Assembly (NCBI RefSeq): GCF_007754155.1
Contig: NZ_CP037423.1
Span: 620,001-684,000 of the forward strand
Reading direction: 5' to 3'
DNA: 64,000 nt
DNA from: Stieleria neptunia
GTDB taxonomy: Bacteria > Planctomycetota > Planctomycetia > Pirellulales > Pirellulaceae
Part shown: positions 1-8,031 of the stretch, piece after piece
Position numbering within the stretch: the first letter of the stretch is position 1
How the letters are laid out: each line of letters begins with the position of its first letter
The notes under the pieces: generated by a model
What the model saw: only the letters and a program-made list of their open reading frames with translations
Database searches by the model: none
Told to the model about the DNA's origin: nothing
Position numbers and translations under genes: made by a program

Positions 1-314
1 CCGATGCGCCGGCAGCAGCTTCAAATGTCTTCAGCACGCAGTTCATCGGCGCTGCCCCGGATACTGCGTTTTGATCTCACTGGGGTGTCCCTGAGTTCTT
101 TTTCCGCTCGACTCCCAAGCGAACGCGCGAAGTGCGGTCAACAGATTCAGTCTTTTGCTAAAAGGAAGAACCGCTGGATCACACCTCGCATGTCACGTTG
201 GTCAAGCGCCCTTCGATCCGCCATGTGCCACAAGAGTTCAAGACGCTGCCGCTTTTGGATCGCTGATCAACTACGGCCAGTGGATTCTCGAAGCTGGCGA
301 TAGCTTTGCTCGTC
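1..314. other. left flank of the IS66 element, no convincing gene
   Basis: No reading frame here has a recognisable product. Read on the minus strand, positions about 10-125 resemble two segments inside the cassette-like region (about 33740-33795 and 35838-35945). Shared pieces on the plus strand are CTGCGTTTTGATCTCA and CTCCCAAG in the same order and spacing as at 35882-35938. The missing 3' half of hsdM, expected here if the IS66 were a simple insertion, is not present. Confidence 0.4.
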
Positions 315-363
315 GTAGCGTCTGCCACTTGGGCTGCTCAAATGGCAGAGATCCGATCTGACG

Positions 364-654
364 TCACCATAGAATGTCGAGATCACCATCCCCGGTTTGC
401 TGGGCGTATTCGAGGTGGTCGCACAGGTCAGCAACCGCTTCGACATCGGAACCCGCTTTGCCTTTGACGCATACGTGACTCAGGTCGCCGATTAGCCACT
501 GCAGCTCGACCCGAGTCATTCCCACTCGGCGAATCACTTGATCCTTCGGCCAGCGACGCAGCGACGTCTCCAAACGGCCTGAGACGTAGCCGTACTTCAG
601 GATCAAGTCACGATGTTCGCGCGTCAGTTGGATTCGCTCGGTCAGGTTCGCCAT
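364..654 (-). CDS. IS66-associated accessory protein, unknown function (96 aa)
   Basis: This 96-residue ORF begins at the ATG at 654-652, which overlaps the TGA stop of tnpC in a TGATG arrangement, so its translation is probably coupled to the transposase. It is hydrophilic and helical-looking, with no signal peptide or membrane segment. It starts MANLTERIQLTREHRDL and ends with an acidic tail (GDGDLDILW). Its position between tnpC and the left end places it inside the element. I know no function for it. A longer in-frame extension upstream to 843 lies inside tnpC and is unlikely to be used. It may be an accessory factor carried by this IS66 subgroup, or a passenger gene. Confidence 0.6.
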   Translation of the reverse strand: MANLTERIQLTREHRDLILKYGYVSGRLETSLRRWPKDQVIRRVGMTRVELQWLIGDLSHVCVKGKAGSDVEAVADLCDHLEYAQQTGDGDLDILW

Positions 655-2282
655 CACGCCACCCTCGCCTCGCGGCGACGCGTTCGACGTTGTTGTGTGG
701 TCAAGCGTCGCGCCTTCTGCTCGGCGTCGCGGTACGGACGGATCGACTCTGGGTGTTCCTTTCGCCACACGTCTGGAAGCAGGCGTTCGTAATCTGTGCT
801 GCCACTTGCCAACTGGCGAAGACAGTCGTCCACATAGGCCCACACATCCAAGTGATGCCGTGCCGCCGAAGACACCAGGCTATACATCGTCGCCGCCACG
901 TGCCCTCCTCGGTTCGAGCCGACAAACAGCCAGTTCTTTCGACCGATCGTCAAACGGCGAAGTTCGTTTTCAGTCGCATTGTTGTCAATCGGGATTGCAC
1001 CGTCGCCGAGGAACACCGACAACTCGTCCCACTGGTTCAATGCATAACGCACCGCCTTGCCGATCGAGCTCTTCGGAAGCACACGGCGATCATCATTCAT
1101 CTGCAGCAACCAGTCGTGAAGGCCGTTCATGATCGGCACGGAGTCGCTCTGGCGCAGTTCCAGGCGTTCAGCCACCGATGCTTCCCGCGCGCGATCTTCA
1201 ACATTGTACAAGCCACGGTAAAACGCCAGTGCCTGCGCAGCGGCGACCGGGTCGTTCGGTCTGGCTTCGACGAACTTTCGACGTGCGTGCGCATTGCAGC
1301 ACGCGGCAAAGATCTGATTCTGTGCTCCCAGATAGACTCCGTCGTTGACTCCATAAGCATCGACCACCGCGTGGCCGCGAAAATCACGAAGGAATTTGCC
1401 GGGGCCGTCGCGCCCGCGGCTTTCTGTGAAATCGAACACGTTATACGGATGATCCTCACGGCCTCGGTACAGCCAGAATCGTGCAGTCCGCATCTTGCCC
1501 GGCAAACTGTGATCCTGCAGACGAACCGACGTATCATCCACACCCAGCACATCGCCTGAGACGATTTGCGACTTCATCAGTTCCACCACCACGCCGGCCA
1601 ATGCCGCGATGTTCGCAAGCATCCCAAATTGTGTGTTGCGAGGGATCAGCATCCCGGCGCGGGCGAAGATGTCTTCTCCGCGATAGAGCGGTAGATGATC
1701 GGCGAATTTATTGACGATCAGCTGCGTGTAAACACCGAAGCCATAATCGCTGCCGGGGATCGGCGTTGTCAGGCCGCAGGGTTCCTCGCCGGCAGGCACC
1801 TGAGCGATCGATTCTTTGCAATTGCAGCATGCACGTTTATGGCGATGGATCTCCCAAACGAAAAACTCTGCGGGGATAAAATCCAATCGATTGCTGATGT
1901 CGGTGCCCACAATCGGCATCTCTTCATCACAGCAAGGACAGATTCGCTGTTCGACCGGAACGTCCGCTTCGATGACCTTGCGTTTGAGATGGTCTGGCAG
2001 CTTCTCAGACTTCTTCTTGCGACGACGTCGGCGTGGCTGGTTTGCTTCATCGTCTTCGGCATCGTCGTTCTCGGCTTGCTGCTCACCTAAGTCGAACAGA
2101 TGCAATTGCGAGTCATCTTCGACGTGCCTTTCGGAAGACCTGCCGAAGAACTTTCGACGATAGAGTTCCAGTTCTTCGCGGAGTTGTTGGTTGGCTTTCT
2201 GCAATCGTTCAACCGTTTCAATCAGCTCAGCGTTGACCCTCAACACGCTTTGCAAGTCGTCTTTGTTTTCCGAAGTAGCCAT
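654..2282 (-). CDS. tnpC: IS66 transposase TnpC (DDE)
   Basis: The 542-residue protein has the IS66 transposase layout. An N-terminal coiled-coil/leucine-rich helix (about 10-45) is followed by a basic, proline/arginine-rich linker, a zinc-finger region with CPCC and CCNC cysteine pairs (about 115-160), and the catalytic core. Likely catalytic acids are Asp in GVDDTSV, Asp in VVDAYGV and Glu in ATENELRRL, the last in the highly conserved block ending GRKNWLFVGS. The length is normal for TnpC. It follows tnpB after about 86 bases on the same strand and overlaps the accessory ORF by one base. It appears complete and undisrupted. Confidence 0.93.
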   Translation of the reverse strand: MATSENKDDLQSVLRVNAELIETVERLQKANQQLREELELYRRKFFGRSSERHVEDDSQLHLFDLGEQQAENDDAEDDEANQPRRRRRKKKSEKLPDHLKRKVIEADVPVEQRICPCCDEEMPIVGTDISNRLDFIPAEFFVWEIHRHKRACCNCKESIAQVPAGEEPCGLTTPIPGSDYGFGVYTQLIVNKFADHLPLYRGEDIFARAGMLIPRNTQFGMLANIAALAGVVVELMKSQIVSGDVLGVDDTSVRLQDHSLPGKMRTARFWLYRGREDHPYNVFDFTESRGRDGPGKFLRDFRGHAVVDAYGVNDGVYLGAQNQIFAACCNAHARRKFVEARPNDPVAAAQALAFYRGLYNVEDRAREASVAERLELRQSDSVPIMNGLHDWLLQMNDDRRVLPKSSIGKAVRYALNQWDELSVFLGDGAIPIDNNATENELRRLTIGRKNWLFVGSNRGGHVAATMYSLVSSAARHHLDVWAYVDDCLRQLASGSTDYERLLPDVWRKEHPESIRPYRDAEQKARRLTTQQRRTRRREARVA

Positions 2283-2368
2283 GCCGCTGTTATCGCCATC
2301 AAAACAAAAAACGCAAGGCTTCGATCAGCCTTGCGTTGACGCTTTTAAGAAAGATTTGCTTGACGTGG

Positions 2369-2731
2369 TCAGGCCGCCTGCGGCTGATCGATCGAGTAAC
2401 GTTTGCGTCGTTGCGATCCTTCAATCTGCACACCGCGGAGCATCATGACCAGGCCGGCGGAATCGATTTCGAAGCTGCCTTGTTCCTCGGAGACAACCTT
2501 CTCGAAGCTTCCACTTTCGAGTCGCTTGGACCAGAGAGCCAGGCCATCACAGTCCCACATCAGAATCTTGACATAGTCGCGCCGGCGGTTGAAAAAGACG
2601 AACAGATGACCAGAGAACAAGTCGACCTGGAAATGTTCTTTGACGAGTCCGGACAAGCCATTGAAACTCTTCCTCATATCGGTCGCCTCGGTGTAGACAA
2701 AGATCCGAGTGGTGGGTGCAAGTGCGATCAC
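2369..2731 (-). CDS. tnpB: IS66 accessory protein TnpB
   Basis: The 120-residue protein carries the conserved IS66 Orf2/TnpB sequence: the TDMRKSFNGLSGLV block near residue 17, the LFVFFNRRRDYVKIL block near residue 43, and the WDCDGLALW block near residue 58. These are required in IS66 transposition, although the biochemical role is not settled. It overlaps tnpA by four bases (ATGA), and tnpC follows downstream. It is a full-length, intact family member. Confidence 0.93.
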   Translation of the reverse strand: MIALAPTTRIFVYTEATDMRKSFNGLSGLVKEHFQVDLFSGHLFVFFNRRRDYVKILMWDCDGLALWSKRLESGSFEKVVSEEQGSFEIDSAGLVMMLRGVQIEGSQRRKRYSIDQPQAA

Positions 2732-3093
2732 GATGCCACCTCGCTGAGTGCCTCGACGACGTTCTTGATCAGTCTGCGTTGCTGCTCGTCGGTGGCGTTC
2801 TGGTCGAGGCGAGCAACGGCCCCACCAGGCAATTCAATTTCCAGGCCATTCAGTTGGGCCGCTTCCATCGCGACGGGCTGAAGCTCAACAGCGACGAACG
2901 AGGCCGGTCGATCGCTGGGGGCTGACGGATCAACGAGAACAGAGGAACGCAGCTTACGCCGCCACTGATAGAATGAGGCAACCGAATAGCCTTCCCGATC
3001 ACAGAAATCGGCGACCGTTAGGTCGGATTGGGCGAACCGTTCAATACGGTCACGCCACTGCTGTGCGAGCTGCGGGTTGGGAAACTGCGGCAT
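2728..3093 (-). CDS. tnpA: IS66 accessory protein TnpA (helix-turn-helix)
   Basis: The 121-residue protein matches the TnpA role in IS66 elements. It starts with a WRDRIERFAQSDLTVADFC helix-turn-helix of the transposase Orf1/IS3-helix type, continues with the SVASFYQWRRKL box, and has a C-terminal region with LNGLEIELPGG. It is the first gene of the element, starting about 73 bases inside the right inverted repeat, and it overlaps tnpB by four bases. It is probably a DNA-binding component of the transposition complex. Confidence 0.9.
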   Translation of the reverse strand: MPQFPNPQLAQQWRDRIERFAQSDLTVADFCDREGYSVASFYQWRRKLRSSVLVDPSAPSDRPASFVAVELQPVAMEAAQLNGLEIELPGGAVARLDQNATDEQQRRLIKNVVEALSEVAS

Positions 3094-3146
3094 GGGTTTC
3101 TCCTGAGAGTGGAAAGAAACCCATCACGCTAACCAGTCGGTCAACA

Positions 3147-3166
3147 TGGGCAGATAGAACGCTTAC
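3147..3166 (-). repeat. right terminal inverted repeat of IS66
   Basis: Read inward on the minus strand from 3166 the sequence is GTAAGCGTTCTATCTGCCCA. GTAAGCG is the typical tip of IS66-family ends. The coding frame of hsdM stops being recognisable exactly at 3167, which fixes this boundary. Confidence 0.8.
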
Positions 3167-4279
3167 GGTCGAAACGCCGGCGTAGGGTTTGAACACGCCG
3201 CCCGGCATCGAGATGATCCCATCCAGTTTTTGATCCTCGACCAGGATCTTCCGCAGCGTCTTGTGCGCCTTGGACGAACCGAACAGCACGCCGTCAGGCA
3301 CGATGATCGCCGCGCGGCCACCCGGCTTCATCAGCCGCAGGAACAACGCCAGGAACAGCAACTCCGTCTTCTTCGTCTTGACGATCTGCAAAAGGTCCTT
3401 GGCACAGGATTCGTAATCCAACGATCCGGCGAAGGGAGGATTGGCCAGCACCAGGGAATACTTTTCTTCCTCCGCGCCGTGCTCTTGGGCCAGCGAATCG
3501 CGGTAGACGATGCTGGGGTTTTCGACGCCGTGCAGCAGCATGTTCATGGAGCCGATCCGCAACATGGTGCTGTCGAAGTCGAACCCGTGGAACATCTCGC
3601 CGTGGAAGTGTTTTTTCAGCTTCGCGTCCCGCAACACTTCGGGATGTTTTAGGCGCATGTATTCGCCCGCGGCGACCAAGAATCCGCCCGTTCCGCACGC
3701 AGGGTCGCAGATCACGTCCTTGGGCGTCGGTGCGGTCAATTCGACCATCAACTGGATAATGTGCCGGGGCGTGCGGAATTGGCCGTTCTGGCCCGCCGTG
3801 GCGATCTTGCCGAGCATGTACTCGTAAAGGTCGCCCTTGGTGTCCCGATCCTCCATCGGCACCTGGTCGATCATGTCGACGACCTTGGTCAACAGCGCTG
3901 GCGTCGGGATCGTAAATCGGGCGTCTTTCATGTGGTGGGCGTAGGTCGACCCGTCGCCGCCCAGCGTGCGCAGGAACGGGAAGACGTGCTCGCCCAGGAC
4001 GGTGAACATCTCGGCCGGCTCGAAGTGTTTGAACCGCGACCAACGGAGGTCCTCGTAGGGCCGTTTCTTTTCGTCTTTGCCCTCCGGAAAGATCCGCCGC
4101 GCCATCGGCTTCTTGGTCCGGTTGGCCTTGTTTTCCTCCAGCGTATGCAGGTCGTCCAACCGCTTGATAAACAGCAGATACGTGATCTGCTCGATCACTT
4201 CCAGCGGATTGGCGATTCCGCCCGCCCAGAAAGCGTCCCAAATCTTGTCAACTTGCGAACGGATACCACCCGTAATCAT
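3167..4279 (-). pseudogene. hsdM: type I restriction-modification methylase subunit HsdM, truncated by IS66
   Basis: The remaining 371 codons encode the N-terminal and catalytic part of an N6-adenine methylase of a type I system. The HsdM N-terminal helical domain (ITGGIRSQVDKIWDAFWAGG at the start) is followed by SAM-binding motif I DPACGTGG at about 192-199 and catalytic NPPF at about 280-283. The expected continuation after GVFKPYAGVST is lost: the frame runs into the IS66 end and stops at 3050 with about 39 foreign residues. I chose the ATG at 4279 because family homology begins there. No hsdS or hsdR is visible and the 3' half is not on the other side of the IS, so this is a remnant of a restriction system. 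Confidence 0.85.
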
Positions 4280-4876
4280 CTCAATCCCTGATTGTGAATA
4301 TCGAGGATTCGCGGCGACGGAAACTGTCCGCCACAAAGAAATCCCACCTTTCGATCGGGGCGGGGCAGGTGCGGCGCTAGGTAGGAGACGCGTCAACGAA
4401 CCTGGCCCGAATTAACGAATCAGCAGCGGCCAACCACGGATTCACCCGACCGTGACAACAGTTTAGTCAAGTCGGCAGCGGCCGGCCATCGGTCACGCGA
4501 AGCACTAACCGGTGGAGGAATAGCAGCCAGTAGGGGAGATTCCGTCAACGAGTTAACAAGCGAACGAAGAAACGTCACCTCGATGTGCTGGCGAGCTGTA
4601 CATTCGGCGATGGGCACCGAATCACCCCAAAACGATGCTGTTGCAACATCTTGTGCCAAAGTCGACTAAGTCGATCTGCGTCATCATGAAGCATCCAACC
4701 GCCAGGCCGACACCCAAAATGACTAGCGCAGAGTCGCAATCTTGGGAGAGATTATCAAAGCGCTCAGCTCGGCCCAGCAAGCTAATTGACGCACCAAAGC
4801 GATCCAAATACGGTTGAAGTCGACTGTCGAGGTAATTGGGGATCGGCGAACTGCAAAACCTAAGGAAACGCCAACG
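4280..4876. other. intergenic stretch, no supported gene
   Basis: Overlapping short frames exist on both strands (for example 4622-4885 minus, with a hydrophobic segment ending VGLAVGCFMMTQ), but none has a ribosome-binding site or recognisable family. The region may contain decayed coding sequence. An AAGGAA at 4861-4866 belongs to the next gene. Confidence 0.5.
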
Positions 4877-5632
4877 ATGCAGCAAATGAAATTGTTATTG
4901 ACCGGATGCGTGGTGGTGCTCGTTACGGGATCGGGACGCGTGAATGGAGGACTAGTCTCGCGAGGTGCAGGCTTAGTTTATGATGACGTGCTCGATGTAA
5001 CTTGGCTGCAAAACGGAAACTACGGGGCTGGCTCGATCTTCGACGATGGCGTTTCCGCGACCGACGGAATTATGTCGTGGGCGAACGCGGTGGCTTGGGC
5101 CGATGCTCTTGTGTACTACGACAGTGAACGCGACATCTTTTGGGACGATTGGAGATTGCCCAAGGCAAAACCCGTCAACGGATCCAGTTACAACTATGTG
5201 CGTTCTTTCGATGGAAGTTCCGACTTGGGTTGGAACATCGTCAGCACGCAGAGCGAATTGAGCCACTTGTTCTACATCAGTCTTGGCAACATTGGTCTCA
5301 AGGACGTAAACGGGAACAACCCGCCAAATGAAGGGCTTGTCGACGCCCCGCTTGACCTCGCAGACGAAAGCCTCTTTCTAAACATCGAATCAGCGTACTG
5401 GACGGGTACGCCGTATATGGGGCCTGATGTCGGTGCCTTCCCGTTTGCATTTGACTTCATCATGGGCGGAGGCACTCAATCTCGAGCGTTTAGTGGAGGC
5501 GCCGATCATTTTGCGTGGGCAGTTCGCGACGGCGACGTGGCGACTCTGGCTGTCCCCGAGCCTGCCACCCTCGCGATCTTCGGTAGCGGTGCGTTGGGGC
5601 TGGCGGTTACCCGAAGGCGCCGTCTAATTTAG
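4877..5632 (+). CDS. PEP-CTERM-anchored secreted protein, DUF1566-like
   Basis: A 251-residue exported protein. It starts MQQMKLLLTGCVVVLVTGSG, a signal peptide, and ends with a PEP-CTERM sorting signal: VPEPATLAIFGSGALGLA followed by a basic RRRR tail. The body resembles the DUF1566/Lcl C-terminal family (VYDDVLDVTWLQNGNY, the WANAVAWAD and WDDWRLPKA blocks, and the closing FAWAVRDGD), which is common in planctomycete and proteobacterial PEP-CTERM proteins. It is expected to be processed by an exosortase/archaeosortase-type enzyme encoded elsewhere. I chose the ATG at 4877 because AAGGAA precedes it by ten bases; an earlier ATG at 4814 adds 21 residues lacking signal character. Function beyond surface localisation is unknown. 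Confidence 0.8.
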   Translation: MQQMKLLLTGCVVVLVTGSGRVNGGLVSRGAGLVYDDVLDVTWLQNGNYGAGSIFDDGVSATDGIMSWANAVAWADALVYYDSERDIFWDDWRLPKAKPVNGSSYNYVRSFDGSSDLGWNIVSTQSELSHLFYISLGNIGLKDVNGNNPPNEGLVDAPLDLADESLFLNIESAYWTGTPYMGPDVGAFPFAFDFIMGGGTQSRAFSGGADHFAWAVRDGDVATLAVPEPATLAIFGSGALGLAVTRRRRLI

Positions 5633-6079
5633 CCCAAACTCACGTAGGGACGTTGGCCAGCCTGAAGTGGAGGTCTTTTGCTCCCTCCAGTGTCAGAGTG
5701 GCCAAGCCCCTATTGTCAGCCATACCCGCGAAATGCACTTTCGCGTTAATCTGGTTGGCAGCACAAACCACGATCGATAAAGAGAAAGAGCACCGCGACG
5801 CGCCAACGTCCGGTGCTGTGGCCGGTCAATACTTCGAGGGCGACCGACGGTGAGTACGATACCCAAAAACTGCTGTTCCGTTCAATGCATCAGCACGCTA
5901 CGAGCATTCAATGCGGACCCCGCGAGACGGAGCGATCACCCTTCGCTGGCTCTCTACGCGACTGCGAAACCGAAGTCAGCCGCTGACGCTCCCGTCTGGG
6001 TGAACAGCAGGCTTCATAGCTCACACTCGAAAAAGTGTCTCATCGGGTTTGCACGACGGAAACAGGAGTTGATGGTGCC
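5633..6079. other. intergenic stretch, no supported gene
   Basis: Nothing recognisable. Short plus-strand frames (5653-5853, 5850-6083) lack family signals and start sites and look random. A small imperfect hairpin around 5728-5745 (GCGAAATGCACTTTCGC) is the only local structure noticed. Confidence 0.4.
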
Positions 6080-6331
6080 ATGAGCCTTACCACTCCCAAA
6101 GCGATCCGGATCGCAGAGAATTTGTCATCTGGATTTGAAAAGGTTACAGGTGAGTATCGCTCGTTGCGGTTGGTGACCGCCATGAGGCCAGAAGACCCGT
6201 ATGCGGTGCCGAGGGAATCGGACGAATGTGAGGGAATCGTCGAATACTACGGACCGCTAATTCGCGGTCGTTACCACGATCCAAACTCGACCGCGGCGAT
6301 CAATGAATTTCTGCATGTGAGAATCAGATAA
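6080..6331 (+). CDS. hypothetical protein, 83 aa
   Basis: A short hydrophilic ORF beginning MSLTTPKAIRIAENLSS, preceded at 6064-6068 by AGGAG, somewhat far from the ATG at 6080. It is rich in charged residues and tyrosine (EGIVEYYGPLIRGRYHDPN) with no signal peptide or membrane segment. It is not recognised. It may be a real small gene or the remnant of a longer one, since codon choice is unremarkable and neighbours are also degenerate. It stands alone on the plus strand. Confidence 0.35.
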   Translation: MSLTTPKAIRIAENLSSGFEKVTGEYRSLRLVTAMRPEDPYAVPRESDECEGIVEYYGPLIRGRYHDPNSTAAINEFLHVRIR

Positions 6332-6385
6332 ACGAGGTGGGACGACTAGACAGGACCAAGATCCCGTCGCGATTCTTAGGTACCG

Positions 6386-6685
6386 CTAACCGTTGTTGAC
6401 AGTCAGCAATGAGTCGCGTGAAGACTCAAGCCGGTTCTCGGCTGAGTTGCCAGAGGTTTCCGATGGTTCAGTTCCGCTTTGTTCCGTCGACTTGCTTAAT
6501 CCACCGCGGCCGTTCAATCGGGACAGAGCGATCCCGAGAAGTTCAACAACGCGGCGTTGATGCTGATCGGCTGAGTTTTGATCGGTGGGTTGTTCAGACT
6601 TTTCGCCTGCTCTATCGAGTTGTTGACGCAATTGGTGGACGGAATGTCGATGGTTGGCAGGATCTGGTTCGGTGTCTCGTTGCAT
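6386..6685 (-). CDS. hypothetical small protein, paralogue of the 6718-7038 ORF
   Basis: A 99-residue polar protein. Its C-terminal 60 residues, from SADQHQRRVVELLGIALSRL to the end SLLTVNNG, align without gaps to the C-terminal half of the next ORF upstream (SAEQCEQRVVEILAIGLMRL ... GLTVPNR), with roughly half the residues identical. The shared core is one amphipathic helix (RRVVELLGIALSRLN) followed by a serine-rich tail. The two lie head to tail on the minus strand with 32 bases between them, suggesting tandem duplication. Function is unknown. Similar short helix-plus-tail ORFs often accompany recombinase or transposon remnants in planctomycetes, but no recombinase is visible here. Confidence 0.45.
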   Translation of the reverse strand: MQRDTEPDPANHRHSVHQLRQQLDRAGEKSEQPTDQNSADQHQRRVVELLGIALSRLNGRGGLSKSTEQSGTEPSETSGNSAENRLESSRDSLLTVNNG

Positions 6686-6717
6686 CGGTAGCCTCGCTTG
6701 CGGAAATCTGAAACGGG

Positions 6718-7038
6718 TTAACGGTTGGGAACAGTCAGCCCAGAATCCGGAAGAGACTCAAGCCGAGATGCGGCGGAGTCGCCAGAGATTGGAAAAGAAG
6801 TGGAGCCATCCCGCTCTATTGCTTTGGACAGTCCGGCTCGACGATTCAGACGCATCAGTCCGATCGCCAAGATTTCGACGACACGTTGTTCACATTGCTC
6901 GGCGGAAATCTCGCCAGCAGATAGGTCTTCGGTAAGGTAAAGCGACGCCACAGAATGCTCCTTAAGTGGAAGCAATCCGCGCCAAGTGCCTGCGATGCTC
7001 GCCCAGCCAAAGCCAACGGAGAAGAAGTTAACAGCCAA
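6718..7038 (-). CDS. hypothetical small protein, paralogue of the 6386-6685 ORF
   Basis: A 106-residue protein whose second half is the partner of the tandem duplication described for its downstream neighbour (EQRVVEILAIGLMRLNRRAG core). The N-terminal 40 residues (starting MAVNFFSVGFGWASIAGTW) have no counterpart in the paralogue and look unlike coding sequence, so the true start may be further downstream. Conservation of the reading frame between the copies despite about half of residues differing argues that both were under selection. No family was recognised. Confidence 0.45.
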   Translation of the reverse strand: MAVNFFSVGFGWASIAGTWRGLLPLKEHSVASLYLTEDLSAGEISAEQCEQRVVEILAIGLMRLNRRAGLSKAIERDGSTSFPISGDSAASRLESLPDSGLTVPNR

Positions 7039-7212
7039 CGAGACTTACCTACCCGGTTCACGCCCGGGCCGACGAATCCCGCAAATAAAACCCCTTTCCC
7101 GTAAACCGATCATCTATCAAAGACCGCTGAAATCTCCGCGGCTAGTTGTCACGGATTCCATGACTCTACGAACCTATGCAATATGCTTCAAACGCGTTGC
7201 GCTACGAGGTGT
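7039..7212. other. short intergenic stretch
   Basis: No gene is seen. It separates the duplicated small ORFs from the AT-richer island that follows. A ribosome-binding-like GAGGTG at 7206-7211 belongs to the next gene. Confidence 0.4.
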
Positions 7213-8031
7213 ATGATGATGACAATCGCTCGAACAAAACTGCTGAAACAATTACAACAACTATCCCATCCCGTGGAGGCCACAATGGAAAAGCAGCTAC
7301 TTAGCGCGCTCAATGATCACTACAACAATGGATTCACAATTCGCGAATCATGTAAATCCGCGAACATTTCAGTTGAAGAATTCCGAACTGGAACAGCCGC
7401 GATGATCTCAGCCGAATTGCGACGAAACTTGCAAAAACAGTCGCCAACAGGTGTAATTTTTCGCCATGCTGTCCCCTTTGCGGGCCGCCTATTGATCGCC
7501 GCCTGTGTATTCGGCGGGACGATAGCCGCGTGGAACCACATTGGCAAGGCGCCAATCGAAAACCGAGTTCCCGGGATAGACTTTAAAGATCCAAATGGGG
7601 CCTTAGACAAAGAGCTCTTGTCGACATTTGGAGACTCTTTCAACTACTCAAATACATTGTTCTCCGCGTTAGCTTTTGCTGGTGTAATCCTAACTGTATT
7701 CATGCAATCTCGAGAGCTGTCTTTACAGCGAAAGGAACTTGTCGACACAAGAGAAGAGCTTGCAGGCCAAAAACTTGCAACGAGGACCGCAGCAAGAATC
7801 CAAGCGATTTCTGGGATCATTCAGGGTTACACAGCAGCATATTCAGCGAATCCATCCAAGCATGACAGCGAGTATGAAACATTTACACAATCTCTCGAAC
7901 GAGCTCTCAGGACAAATGCTCCGGAAGGTGAAATCCAGAAACTTAGGACGCATGTAACCGAAAGCATCCGAGGGCAATTAGATATATGGATTTCCGAATT
8001 GCGTTCACAACAAGAAGAGTCCCTAGGTTAA
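7213..8031 (+). CDS. two-TM coiled-coil membrane protein resembling phage abortive-infection (PutAbiC-like) proteins
   Basis: The product is 272 residues from the ATG at 7213 (an earlier ATG at 7183 is in frame). An N-terminal region, about residues 1-80, contains a short helix-turn-helix-like segment (NNGFTIRESCKSANISVEEF). It is followed by a first hydrophobic segment (FAGRLLIAACVFGGTIAAW), a linker of about 55 residues, a second hydrophobic segment (TLFSALAFAGVILTVFMQS), and a charged coiled coil (RELSLQRKELVDTREELAG) leading to a cytoplasmic C-terminal domain. This second TM plus coiled-coil arrangement is typical of putative phage abortive-infection proteins and related uncharacterised membrane proteins. 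It converges on the GTPase gene, and the two stop codons share bases. Function as defence is inference. Confidence 0.6.
   Translation: MMMTIARTKLLKQLQQLSHPVEATMEKQLLSALNDHYNNGFTIRESCKSANISVEEFRTGTAAMISAELRRNLQKQSPTGVIFRHAVPFAGRLLIAACVFGGTIAAWNHIGKAPIENRVPGIDFKDPNGALDKELLSTFGDSFNYSNTLFSALAFAGVILTVFMQSRELSLQRKELVDTREELAGQKLATRTAARIQAISGIIQGYTAAYSANPSKHDSEYETFTQSLERALRTNAPEGEIQKLRTHVTESIRGQLDIWISELRSQQEESLG

Larger units (their letters stand above)
315..3166 (-). mobile_element. IS66-family insertion sequence
   Basis: The three-gene order tnpA-tnpB-tnpC read on the minus strand is diagnostic of IS66. The right end is clear: read inward from 3166 it begins GTAAGCG, the usual IS66 terminal sequence, and it abuts codons of a truncated hsdM. 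The left end is uncertain. A degenerate GTAGCG...TCTGCC at 315-327 resembles the right end (GTAAGCG...TCTGCC), but the 8 bases beside it do not match the 8 bases beside the right end (3167-3174), so no target duplication is visible. Deletion or recombination after insertion is likely. The transposition genes look intact, so the element could be active. Confidence 0.85.

Noticed and set aside
690..1559. 289-codon plus-strand frame
   Set aside because: It is antisense to tnpC and has no family features.
3294..4241. 315-codon minus-strand frame
   Set aside because: It is an out-of-frame shadow of hsdM with arginine/alanine-rich random composition. hsdM motifs are in the other frame.
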